NCBI GenBank assembly: GCA_002448875.1
Contig: DKAS01000076.1
Coordinates: 1-6,872, forward strand
Reading direction: 5' to 3'
DNA: 6,872 nt
Origin: Proteobacteria bacterium UBA6920
Lineage (GTDB): Bacteria > Pseudomonadota > Gammaproteobacteria > SG8-11
Below are positions 1-5,879 of this stretch, piece after piece. Position 1 is the first letter of the stretch. Every line of letters begins with the position of its first letter. A program made the position numbers and the translations under genes. The notes beneath the pieces were generated by a model, which saw only the letters and a list, made by a program, of their open reading frames with translations, was not told the origin of the DNA and ran no database searches.

Positions 1-579
1 GGTGCCCTGGTTGGGGTCGCGATGATTAAAATAGCCGGACAGCAGGCAGCGGCCGGAATAGGCGATGCACAAAGCGCCGTGGACAAACACTTCCAGCTCC
101 ATGTCCGGGCAGCGCTGGCGGATTTCCGCGATTTCATCCAGCGACAGTTCGCGCGACAGAATGATGCGGCGGATACCCAGTTGCTGCCAGAAGCGCACGG
201 CCGCGTAGTTCATGGTGTTGGCCTGTACCGACAGGTGGATGGGCACGGCCGGCCAGTGTTCGCGCACCAGGCTGATCAGGCCGGGGTCGGACATGATGAG
301 GGCGTCGGGACCGCAGGCGATCACCGGCGCCATGTCGGCGACGAAGGTGTTGACCTTGCGGTTGTGCGGCAGGATATTGGCCGCGACATAAAATCGCCTG
401 CCCTGCCGCTGCGCCTCGGCGATGCCCAGGCGCAGGTGGTTCAGGTCGAAATCGTTGTTGCGCACCCGCAGGCTGTAGCGGGGCATGCCGGCATAGACGG
501 CGTCGGCGCCGTAGGCCAGGGCGTAGCGCATATTGTTCAAGGTGCCGGCCGGCGCCAGCAGTTCGGTAGATTTTTTCAT
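1..579 (-). CDS. trhP: TrhP/YegQ-type U32 family tRNA hydroxylation protein, N-terminal part (3' end outside window)
   Basis: The 193 visible codons read from ATG at 579-577 to the left edge without a stop. The protein begins MKKSTELLAPAGTLNNMRYA and carries the family landmarks YGADAVYAG (about residues 24-32), RYSLRVRNNDF (35-45), DALIMSDPGLISLVREHWP (about 90-108), HLSVQANTMN, ILSRELSLDEI and the U32 signature region EVFVHGALCIAYSGRCLLSGY near residue 165, ending at RDPNQGT. This order and wording match E. coli YegQ (TrhP) closely, including RDPNQGT, which there precedes the Cys-rich segment. From established knowledge, TrhP supports prephenate-dependent 5-hydroxylation of wobble uridine 34 in tRNAs, despite the old label peptidase U32. 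The paralogue RlhA (YdcP) acts on 23S rRNA; the RVRNN and RDPNQGT wording favours TrhP. No strong Shine-Dalgarno precedes the ATG, and in-frame GTG (597-595) and TTG (591-589) upstream are possible but less likely starts. The gene is divergent from the porin gene. Confidence 0.93.
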   Translation of the reverse strand, partial: MKKSTELLAPAGTLNNMRYALAYGADAVYAGMPRYSLRVRNNDFDLNHLRLGIAEAQRQGRRFYVAANILPHNRKVNTFVADMAPVIACGPDALIMSDPGLISLVREHWPAVPIHLSVQANTMNYAAVRFWQQLGIRRIILSRELSLDEIAEIRQRCPDMELEVFVHGALCIAYSGRCLLSGYFNHRDPNQGT

Positions 580-609
580 TGTATTGATCAAATTCACGTC
601 AGGCAGGGG

Positions 610-615
610 ATTATA
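610..615 (-). promoter_or_regulatory. Candidate -10 box for trhP
   Basis: The minus strand reads TATAAT exactly, about 30 bases upstream of the trhP ATG, which would give a short leader of roughly 25 bases. The region where a -35 box should lie (about 633-638) is GC-rich and does not resemble TTGACA, so the call rests on the -10 hexamer and its position alone. Confidence 0.35.
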
Positions 616-786
616 CGCAAAAAACCCGGTGGCGGCCGTCGGCGATGCTCGGCGGGGGCACCGGAAGGGTGCCACCTGGTGTTGGCTGCGGAGTGAGCAA
701 TTTTCGTTGTAAAAAAGAGACGCTAGTGTTTACGAGGCTGATTTTCTGAACGATATCCTTAACGGAAATGCTACTTGTCGGCTACG

Positions 787-819
787 CTTAGGTGTGCGCC
801 CGCGGCTAAGGGGTGCGCC
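787..819 (+). repeat. Imperfect tandem direct repeat (two 14-base units) in the porin leader
   Basis: CTTAGGTGTGCGCC (787-800) recurs as CTAAGGGGTGCGCC (806-819). Twelve of 14 positions are identical and the units start 19 bases apart, close to two helical turns. The second copy ends 13 bases before the ribosome binding site of the TorF-type gene. The placement suits a regulator binding site or a leader RNA element, but the sequence does not match a binding motif that I recognise. Confidence 0.5.
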
Positions 820-832
820 TCACAAGAACAAC

Positions 833-837
833 GGAGA
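833..837 (+). promoter_or_regulatory. Ribosome binding site that fixes the porin start
   Basis: GGAGA lies six bases before the ATG at 844. It supports that ATG over the in-frame TTG at 775, which would add 23 residues ahead of an already complete signal peptide. Confidence 0.8.
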
Positions 838-843
838 TCAACA

Positions 844-1578
844 ATGAAATTGACAAAAAATACCCTTTCATCAACTGTGCTTTTCGCCGGTCTGAGCTTT
901 GGCGCCATGGGGGTGCCCGCCATCAGTTTTGCCGAAGTGGAAACCACGCTGCACGTACATACCATAAATATGTTCCGCGGTCAGGATGAGAGCGGCGGTG
1001 CGCCGGCGTTTCATGGCGAGATCGAATACAGCCATGACAGCGGGGTCTATGTCGGCACCGAAATAGTCAATACCGCGGAGCATGGCGGGGGCGTGGAATG
1101 GGATATCACCTACGGGTTTGCCAAGGAGTTCAATAAGATCAAGGTCGATGCCGGATTTGTCCACTATCTGTTCCCGATGGCCAAGAGCGACCACGACGAT
1201 GATCCCTACACCGCGGACCGCTCGACTCCGATCGATGATACCGCCGAGACCGAATTCAAGATCGGTGTAGGCTACGAGAACTACAATGTGGCTTACTATA
1301 TCAACACCGACAGTGAAAACGACTACACCTATCTGAGTCTGGACTACGATGGCGGCAAGTTCGGCGTGCACTACGGCATTACTTCCACCAGCGTCAGCGA
1401 CGACAACTACAATGATATCGCCGTCACTTACGGCCTGACCAAGGACGTGGTGCTCACCCTGAGCAATGCCTTCGGCAATGCCGTGGGCAACAAGGAAGGG
1501 CAGGTGGAAAGCGATATGCTGATCATGCTCACTTACACCATTCCGCTGGGTGACGGTCACGACATGCACGGCAAGTAA
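844..1578 (+). CDS. TorF family putative porin (outer-membrane beta-barrel protein)
   Basis: The protein has 244 residues. A Sec signal peptide is clear: basic start MKLTK, a hydrophobic core, and a likely signal peptidase I cut after Ala30 (SFA|EVETT). The mature part alternates polar and hydrophobic residues in amphipathic beta-strand style. It shows the pattern of the TorF/Gcw_chp family: a first strand ending in MFRGQDES near 43-50, PAFHGEIEYSHDSGVYVGTE (54-73), a GGGVEWDITYGF segment (81-92), NYNVAYYINTD (146-156) and TYLSLDYDGGKFGVHYG (162-178). Length fits the family (about 220-260). The family is annotated as a putative porin, and substrate is generally unknown. Oddities are a very acidic loop (about 115-137, DHDDDPYTAD then DDTAETE) and a His/Asp-containing tail (GDGHDMHGK) after the last strand, where many barrels end in an aromatic residue. 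The gene appears monocistronic, with a GC hairpin about 50 bases downstream. Confidence 0.85.
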   Translation: MKLTKNTLSSTVLFAGLSFGAMGVPAISFAEVETTLHVHTINMFRGQDESGGAPAFHGEIEYSHDSGVYVGTEIVNTAEHGGGVEWDITYGFAKEFNKIKVDAGFVHYLFPMAKSDHDDDPYTADRSTPIDDTAETEFKIGVGYENYNVAYYINTDSENDYTYLSLDYDGGKFGVHYGITSTSVSDDNYNDIAVTYGLTKDVVLTLSNAFGNAVGNKEGQVESDMLIMLTYTIPLGDGHDMHGK

Positions 1579-1626
1579 GAACGGTTTGCCGGTGGGCAAC
1601 CGCCGGTTGAACCAATGATCGAAGCG

Positions 1627-1663
1627 GAGGCGGCCACCCCGGGTTTGGGGGGGGGCCGTCCTC
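1627..1663 (+). terminator. Strong GC hairpin after the porin gene, possible terminator without a clear U-tract
   Basis: GAGGCGGCC (1627-1635) pairs with GGCCGTCCTC (1654-1663), leaving T1659 bulged, and CCCC (1637-1640) continues against GGGG (1649-1652), giving about 13 pairs around an 8-base loop. The 3' side is CTGATTCCC with no T-run, so intrinsic termination is uncertain. The hairpin includes a run of nine G (1647-1655). Confidence 0.45.
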
Positions 1664-1740
1664 TGATTCCCTTCCTGTCCGCATTGTTGATAAGCGGTAC
1701 CGCCGCGGGCAACAGCAAAATATTTAGACTCGGTCTGGAT

Positions 1741-1789
1741 TCGGCGTTTTTCCCGCCGATATGCGTAACATAATAATTTTGTTACTGCA
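1741..1789 (+). promoter_or_regulatory. Two adjacent inverted repeats upstream of the PstS-like gene, possible promoter/operator
   Basis: The first is TCGGCG-(7)-CGCCGA at 1741-1759. The second is GTAACA (1765-1770) with TGTTAC (1780-1785), flanked by TGC (1762-1764) and GCA (1787-1789) with a one-base offset. The spacer of the second is pure A/T and holds CATAAT (1769-1774), a five-of-six match to a -10 box. No good -35 box is visible at 17 bases, which would suit an activator-dependent promoter. It is not a recognisable PHO box. Confidence 0.4.
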
Positions 1790-1794
1790 GACTG

Positions 1795-2601
1795 ATGCGG
1801 CGTTCACGGTACCTTCTTCCCGTTCTCATTGTATGGTGTGTTCTGACCTCCGCGGCCAGGGCGGACGTGGTCATTGCCGGTTCCAGCACGATACTGCCGA
1901 TTCTGAAATCCTTGCGCGGCCGTTTGCCCGCCGCCGTGGCGGGAGAGCTGATCGTGCGCGGCGGTGGCAGCCTGACCGGGCTAGCCGAGCTGCGGGCTGG
2001 ACGGGCGGACGTGGCGGCGGTATCGATGGCGCTGCCGGCGGAATATGCCGGGGAGTTCCGGGCCTGCCGCATCGGCTGGGACGGAGTGGCGGTGATCGTC
2101 AACGCGGCCAATCCGGTACCGACGCTGGATGAGACGCAGGTGCAGGCGATTTATCAGGGGCGCATAGACAACTGGTCCCGCCTCGGAGGGAGCGATGCGC
2201 CGATCCGGTTGATCGCCAAACGGGCCCAGCGTTCCACTCGTAAGCTGTTTGATCATTTCTTCGCCGTCGACAGTGAGCCGCACGCCGCCGTCGTCACCGG
2301 TTCCAATGCGGAAACCATCGTCATGGTGGCCACCGATATCCATGCTCTGGGCTATGTGTCGATCGGCGCGGTGACGCTGGCGCGGCAGCAGCAGGTGCCG
2401 GTGCAAGCCCTGCCGCTGCGCGGCGTGGTGCCGTCGCCGGCCAGTGTCGCCTCCGGCGAGTTCCCCCTGCGGCGCGAACTCAATCTCGTGGTGCGCCGCG
2501 CTGACCAGCGCCCGCAGATCCGCCGGCTGCTGGACTATATGCTCAGTCCGCCGGGCCAGGCACTGGTCGCGCGCTTTGACTATGTGCCGGAAAGGCCCTA
2601 G
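1795..2601 (+). CDS. PstS-like periplasmic phosphate/anion-binding protein, probably feeding the adjacent kinase
   Basis: This is a 268-residue secreted protein of the PstS/PBP-like domain superfamily. Residues 1-23 form a Sec signal peptide (MRRSRYLLPVLIVWCV then ARA|DVV). Landmarks follow in the usual order: GSSTILPI (29-36), which in PstS starts the anion-contact helix; RGGGSLTGLAELRAGRADVAAVSMAL (55-80), equivalent to the GSGxG...G.aDfgasd segment; and GWDGVAVIVNAANPV then QVQAIYQGRIDNWSRLGG (94-132), the most typical PstS stretch. The helix usually written SGTR reads RSTR (146-149), so one binding Gly is replaced. The C-terminal part ends YMLSPPGQALVARFDYVPERP, as in PstS. The ATG has only a weak Shine-Dalgarno, and an in-frame alternative is not evident. 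No pstC, pstA or pstB is nearby. The stop is 5 bases before the hybrid kinase start, indicating co-transcription. A sensory role is inference; transport with permeases elsewhere is possible. Confidence 0.85.
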   Translation: MRRSRYLLPVLIVWCVLTSAARADVVIAGSSTILPILKSLRGRLPAAVAGELIVRGGGSLTGLAELRAGRADVAAVSMALPAEYAGEFRACRIGWDGVAVIVNAANPVPTLDETQVQAIYQGRIDNWSRLGGSDAPIRLIAKRAQRSTRKLFDHFFAVDSEPHAAVVTGSNAETIVMVATDIHALGYVSIGAVTLARQQQVPVQALPLRGVVPSPASVASGEFPLRRELNLVVRRADQRPQIRRLLDYMLSPPGQALVARFDYVPERP

Positions 2602-2606
2602 GCGGC

Positions 2607-4646
2607 GTGATGCGGGAGGCTGCCCACTGGACGATTCGCGGCAAGCTTTACGCCGCTTTTCTGCTGATCGTCGCCGCATCCCTGATCAGTACCGCCGTCA
2701 ATGAGGTGCTGATCCACAGGATCGAGCACGCCGCCGAGGTGGTGGCGCTGCGCGCCGCCGAGCTGCAAAGCAAAGCCGGTGAATTGCGGGTGATCGTCGC
2801 CGACACCCGGCGCCTGGCGGCGGACAGCATGGTGCTGCAGGATCAGTCGCTGTTGTACCAGACGGTCAGTAACGCCAACCGCTTTTACGCGCTGCTGGCG
2901 GAGATGGCGGGACTGGTGCGCGAAAATGTCGAGTTGATGCACGAGTATTACGGCTACGGTCTGCAGGCGCGCCGTGCAGAGCACAGCCTGCACACGGTGC
3001 TGATGGTCAACCTGGATGCCGTGCACGAAGATTTTTCCACTTATCTGCGCGGCGTGCTGGTGACGGCGGCCGATCACATCGAAGGGCTCGTATTCGACGA
3101 CGCACAGTATGCCAGGCTGCAGGCTCAGGATCGGGAGTTCAACGACCAGTTCGACGTTATCCTCGATCAGATTCAGAAGCTGGTGGCGCAGGATGTGAGC
3201 GTCATGGCGCAGACCCTGGCGGCCGCGCGCTATGCCATGTATGCCGCCGTTGCTTTTATCATCGCAGTGACGCTGTTGATCATGCTGGTGATCAACCGCA
3301 GTCTGTCGCGGCCCCTGGCGCGGGTGGCGCAGTTCGTCAGCGCTTATGGCAGGCATCCCGCCGGCGGAGCGCAGCGTATCGAACATGGCGGCAAGGATGA
3401 GATCGGCCAATTGAGCGCCGGTATCAATCACATGCTGGACAGTATTGCTAGCATCACCGTCGCCCGTGAAGACCTGGCCCATGCCAAGGCGGAAGTGGAG
3501 CATGCCAGCCGGGCGAAATCCGAATTCTTGAGCAGCATGAGTCACGAGCTGCGCACGCCGTTGAACGCGGTGCTGGGTTATGCGCAGTTGCTGGCGGCGG
3601 AAGCGGGTTCGCTGGCGGAGCATGAACTACGGGAATTCGCCCACAATATCGAGATTTCGGGCAAGCACCTGCTGAGTTTGATCGAGGATGTGCTGGATCT
3701 GGAGAAAATCGAAGCCCGGCGCATGGAAGTGAAGGTGGAGGAGGTGGATGTGGCGGAAGCCGTCGCCACCGCCCTCACCCTGCTGCGGCCGCAGGCGCAG
3801 GCCATGGCGGTCGAGTTGCGGGCAGTCGCCGCGGACGCGGCCGGGTCACGGGTGCGCGCCGACAGCTTCCGCCTGCAGCAGGTACTGCTCAATATCGTGT
3901 CCAATGCCATCAAGTACAATCGTCGCGGCGGCAGCGTGACCATTACTACCAGAGCGCGTGCCGACGCGCGCCTGGAAATCGTCGTGGCGGACACCGGCGC
4001 CGGACTCAGCACAGAGGAACAGGCCAGGTTGTTTCAGCCGTTCGAGCGCTTGCGTTACAAGAACAGCAATATTCAGGGATCGGGCATCGGTCTGGTAATC
4101 AGCCAGCATCTGGTGGAACTGATGCAGGGCAGCATCGAGGTCGACAGTCGTCGCGGCGAGGGCAGCGAATTTCGCATCATCCTGCCGGCCGCCAGCGCTA
4201 CGCCGTCGGCGGTGCCGGTTGCCGAGCAAGCCCGGCGCCTGTCCGTGCTCTGTCTGGAGCGGGATCCCGCCGCCATCCGCCTGTTCGGCATGTTGTTGCA
4301 GCGCTGCGGCGACCTGCAGCTGCTGGTGGCCGACACGCAGGCGCTGGCAGTGCAAATGGCCGTTAGTCTGCAACCGGATGTGATCGTGGCGGACGTCAAT
4401 TTGCCGGATTTCGATGCCGCCGGTTTGCGCGCCAGTCTGCGTGCCGGGCACAACACCGCCGGCATTCCCCTCCTTGCCCTGGTGGCCGATGGGCGGCAGG
4501 AGCAATTGTTGCGCCAGCACGGGCACGAGTTTGCGGCCTATCTGCGCAAACCGCTGGCCCTGGCCGCGCTGCAGCAGGCGCTGAGCCGCTGTCTGCGTCT
4601 ATCGTCGTCGCTACCCGCGTTGCCGGTCGCGGAAGCCGGGCTCTGA
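2607..4646 (+). CDS. Membrane-bound hybrid histidine kinase (HAMP-HisKA-HATPase_c-receiver)
   Basis: Numbered from GTG 2607; ATG 2610 directly follows and is an equally plausible start. The 679 residues hold a first membrane helix (about 14-31), a mostly helical periplasmic region (about 35-208), a second helix (210-229), a HAMP domain (about 229-283, with P236 and DEIGQL), and a HisKA domain with H-box SMSHELRTPLNAVLGY whose phospho-acceptor is His313. The ATPase follows, with N-box NIVSNAIKY (Asn433), G1 DTGAGL (462-467), F-box LFQPFERL and G2 GSGIGL (491-496). All catalytic motifs are intact. The C-terminal receiver (about 545-663) keeps the phospho-acceptor Asp596 (VIVADVNLPD) and Lys648 (RKPL). 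However, the acidic pair reads Glu551-Arg552 and the conserved Thr/Ser position is Val626. No HPt domain and no DNA-binding response regulator lie in the window. The gene is coupled to the upstream PstS-like gene, whose product may be the periplasmic input. Confidence 0.93.
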   Translation: MMREAAHWTIRGKLYAAFLLIVAASLISTAVNEVLIHRIEHAAEVVALRAAELQSKAGELRVIVADTRRLAADSMVLQDQSLLYQTVSNANRFYALLAEMAGLVRENVELMHEYYGYGLQARRAEHSLHTVLMVNLDAVHEDFSTYLRGVLVTAADHIEGLVFDDAQYARLQAQDREFNDQFDVILDQIQKLVAQDVSVMAQTLAAARYAMYAAVAFIIAVTLLIMLVINRSLSRPLARVAQFVSAYGRHPAGGAQRIEHGGKDEIGQLSAGINHMLDSIASITVAREDLAHAKAEVEHASRAKSEFLSSMSHELRTPLNAVLGYAQLLAAEAGSLAEHELREFAHNIEISGKHLLSLIEDVLDLEKIEARRMEVKVEEVDVAEAVATALTLLRPQAQAMAVELRAVAADAAGSRVRADSFRLQQVLLNIVSNAIKYNRRGGSVTITTRARADARLEIVVADTGAGLSTEEQARLFQPFERLRYKNSNIQGSGIGLVISQHLVELMQGSIEVDSRRGEGSEFRIILPAASATPSAVPVAEQARRLSVLCLERDPAAIRLFGMLLQRCGDLQLLVADTQALAVQMAVSLQPDVIVADVNLPDFDAAGLRASLRAGHNTAGIPLLALVADGRQEQLLRQHGHEFAAYLRKPLALAALQQALSRCLRLSSSLPALPVAEAGL

Positions 4647-4647
4647 G

Positions 4648-4665
4648 CGCCGGCCCGGGACGGCG
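4648..4665. terminator. Short hairpin in the convergent gap, weak terminator candidate
   Basis: CGCCG (4648-4652) and CGGCG (4661-4665) flank an 8-base loop between the convergent ends of the kinase and PhnD-like genes. No U-tract follows on either strand. Position is the main support. Confidence 0.22.
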
Positions 4666-4672
4666 TATTCTC

Positions 4673-5503
4673 TCAGCGTTTTTCGTATCCCCAGACGCCG
4701 TCCAGCAGTTTTGCTTCACCCACGTAGGTATTGTTGTTGGCGGTGATGAAACCAGGCAGGGCAATTTTTGCCAGCATCTTTTGCCCCTCCGGCGTATTAG
4801 CCGCGTCGAGCATGGCTTGTTTAAGTCTGGCCGCAGCCGCGGCGCTGACGCGTTTGGACACCGAAATTCCCATGTGCGGTACCTGTTCGGTGGTGACGAC
4901 GGTGTTGAGGAACGAGTACTGGCCTACCATGGGGGTAGGGATGATGGCGCCGGCCACTTCACCCGAACGCACTTTCTCCACCGCATCGGTGGAGTTGGCA
5001 GTTTCGACGATCACCGGCTGGCGCATGATGTTGGGGTAGAGCTGTTCCAGGCGTATGGCTCCCAGGCTGGGCGAGGCCATGGTGGCGACTTTTCTGCCGA
5101 CCAGTTCACTGGGGTCCAGAATAAATTGGTTTTCATTGGTTACCAGGGTGTAGCTGACCTTGTCCGGAATCTTGGCGATCACCTGGTAGCCGAGTTTCTG
5201 CACGCGAAAATCCGTGAAATGGGAAGCGTCCATGATGATGTCGTAGTCGTTGTCGCGTTTCATGGTTTCCCAGTAGACGAGAAAATTGGCCGCGGCGACC
5301 AGCTTGATGGTATCGCCGGTTTTTTCGCTGAGATAGTCGGTCAGGGGGGTGTATGCGGCGATGGTTTGCGCCGGCGGCAGTATCGGCTGCACGACGAAAT
5401 TGTACGTCTCGGCCCAGGTACATGCGGGCGCGCACACCAATAGCAGGCAGGCCAGGCGGTGGCGGGTGGCTGGTCTTGCGCGGTTCGTTTGATCGGGGTA
5501 CAT
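4673..5503 (-). CDS. PhnD-like phosphate/phosphite/phosphonate substrate-binding protein (periplasmic)
   Basis: The 276-residue protein starts at ATG 5503-5501, with AAAAGGA 8 bases upstream as ribosome binding site. An Arg-rich n-region (residues 8-17) and the hydrophobic LACLLLVCAPACTWA give a Sec signal peptide cut after Ala31 (TWA|ETY). The mature part is a type-2 periplasmic binding fold of the PhnD-like family: FVVQPILPPAQTIAAYTPLTDYL (about 36-58), the interdomain region DYDIIMDASHFTDFRVQKLGY (86-106), ELVGRKVATMASPSLGA at the domain crossover (133-149), NSTDAVEKVRSGEVAGAIIPT (170-190, equivalent to the family's V..G..DAG anion-helix segment), and a C-terminal NTPEGQKMLAKIALPGF. Members bind phosphonates, phosphite, phosphate or other small anions, and many orphan copies have no known ligand. 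There is no phnC or phnE here. The gene is convergent with the kinase. Ligand and role are open: either the uptake arm of a distant permease or a second sensor input. Confidence 0.85.
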   Translation of the reverse strand: MYPDQTNRARPATRHRLACLLLVCAPACTWAETYNFVVQPILPPAQTIAAYTPLTDYLSEKTGDTIKLVAAANFLVYWETMKRDNDYDIIMDASHFTDFRVQKLGYQVIAKIPDKVSYTLVTNENQFILDPSELVGRKVATMASPSLGAIRLEQLYPNIMRQPVIVETANSTDAVEKVRSGEVAGAIIPTPMVGQYSFLNTVVTTEQVPHMGISVSKRVSAAAAARLKQAMLDAANTPEGQKMLAKIALPGFITANNNTYVGEAKLLDGVWGYEKR

Positions 5504-5625
5504 GGCGGCGGTCCTTTTTGCTTTAACCTCATATTCACTGGATAAGCACAGGGAATCCCATATTTATTTAGCGTCGAACGAATGCCCAAACTTTAGTAAT
5601 TCTGTGTGTTTTTCCTTTCCCTCCC

Positions 5626-5642
5626 GTGCAGCAAGGCTGCGC
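5626..5642. repeat. 7-bp hairpin GTGCAGC-AAG-GCTGCGC
   Basis: The arms 5626-5632 and 5636-5642 pair over seven positions, one of them G-T on the plus strand, around a 3-base loop. It lies beside a pyrimidine-rich tract (5606-5625). On the minus strand it would fall in a long leader of the PhnD-like gene, about 125 bases before its start, if transcription begins that far out. There is no T-run to make it a terminator. Confidence 0.35.
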
Positions 5643-5710
5643 TATACCGGCGTTGCTCCTTTCTGGGATCGTGGAACTAACTCTCGTTAATACAAAGGCT
5701 TAGTGAGCGT

Positions 5711-5869
5711 ATCCGAGGGTGGCGAGTAGCCGGATCGGGTAAGGCACCAGGGTTGCTGGGGTTGATCCGGGTGTCACAGTGTTGGTCCCGTGACGCCCCG
5801 GTATTGCTGAATACAGCCAGATAGGGGAAAATTGCCGGTTCCATAAATCAGCGCTGTACTGTATTTAGC
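5711..5869 (+). ncRNA. Candidate structured leader or non-coding RNA (no known family recognised)
   Basis: Several complementary segments lie in 160 bases. Stem A: ATCCG (5711-5715) with CGGAT (5731-5735). Stem B: CCGGATC (5730-5736) with GATCCGG (5764-5770), enclosing CCAG-GGTTG-CTGG (5747-5759). Stem C: CCGGGTGTCAC (5767-5777) with GTGACGCCCCGG (5790-5801), 11 pairs with one G-T and one bulged C. Stem D: GTATT-GCTG-AATAC (5801-5814). Stem E: GCTGAATACAG (5806-5816) with CTGTATTTAGC (5859-5869), 11 pairs with one G-T. A excludes B, B excludes C and D excludes E, the kind of choice seen in switching RNAs. The last arm ends directly against AGGAG at 5870. I do not see TPP, cobalamin, SAM or c-di-GMP riboswitch consensus, nor 6S, 4.5S, tmRNA or RNase P hallmarks. 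Strand is assumed from the downstream gene; DNA-level palindromes or chance remain possible. Confidence 0.35.
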
Positions 5870-5879
5870 AGGAGATTCA

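Noticed and set aside
619..664. Terminator-like element on the minus strand (CCGGTG/CACCGG arms followed by T6)
   Set aside because: The stem is only 6 bp around a 27-base loop, and no minus-strand gene ends upstream of it.
22..696. Long plus-strand open frame opposite trhP
   Set aside because: It is antisense to a clear TrhP coding sequence and has no recognisable protein features; it arises from the GC-rich codon usage of the real gene.
775..843. Upstream TTG start for the porin gene
   Set aside because: The extra 23 residues would precede a complete signal peptide, and the GGAGA site is correctly placed only for ATG 844.
871..1599. 242-codon minus-strand open frame over the porin gene
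   Set aside because: Antisense shadow. The plus strand has a signal peptide, a ribosome binding site and family motifs; the minus frame has none.
1693..1702. Perfect 10-base palindrome GCGGTACCGC
   Set aside because: Short GC palindromes are frequent in such DNA; it is not placed against a promoter element I can identify.
2598..3623. 341-codon minus-strand open frame over the kinase N-terminus
   Set aside because: Its composition (rich in His, Gln and Arg) is typical of antisense to a GC-rich gene, and the plus strand encodes intact kinase domains throughout.
5411..5503. Possible lipoprotein signal in the PhnD-like protein (LLVC)
   Set aside because: A lipobox needs Gly, Ala or Ser just before the Cys; here it is Val, and a good signal peptidase I site (TWA|ET) follows.
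5502..5690. 62-codon plus-strand open frame upstream of the PhnD-like gene
   Set aside because: Its ATG overlaps the divergent PhnD-like start codon region, with no fitting ribosome binding site; it covers probable promoter sequence.
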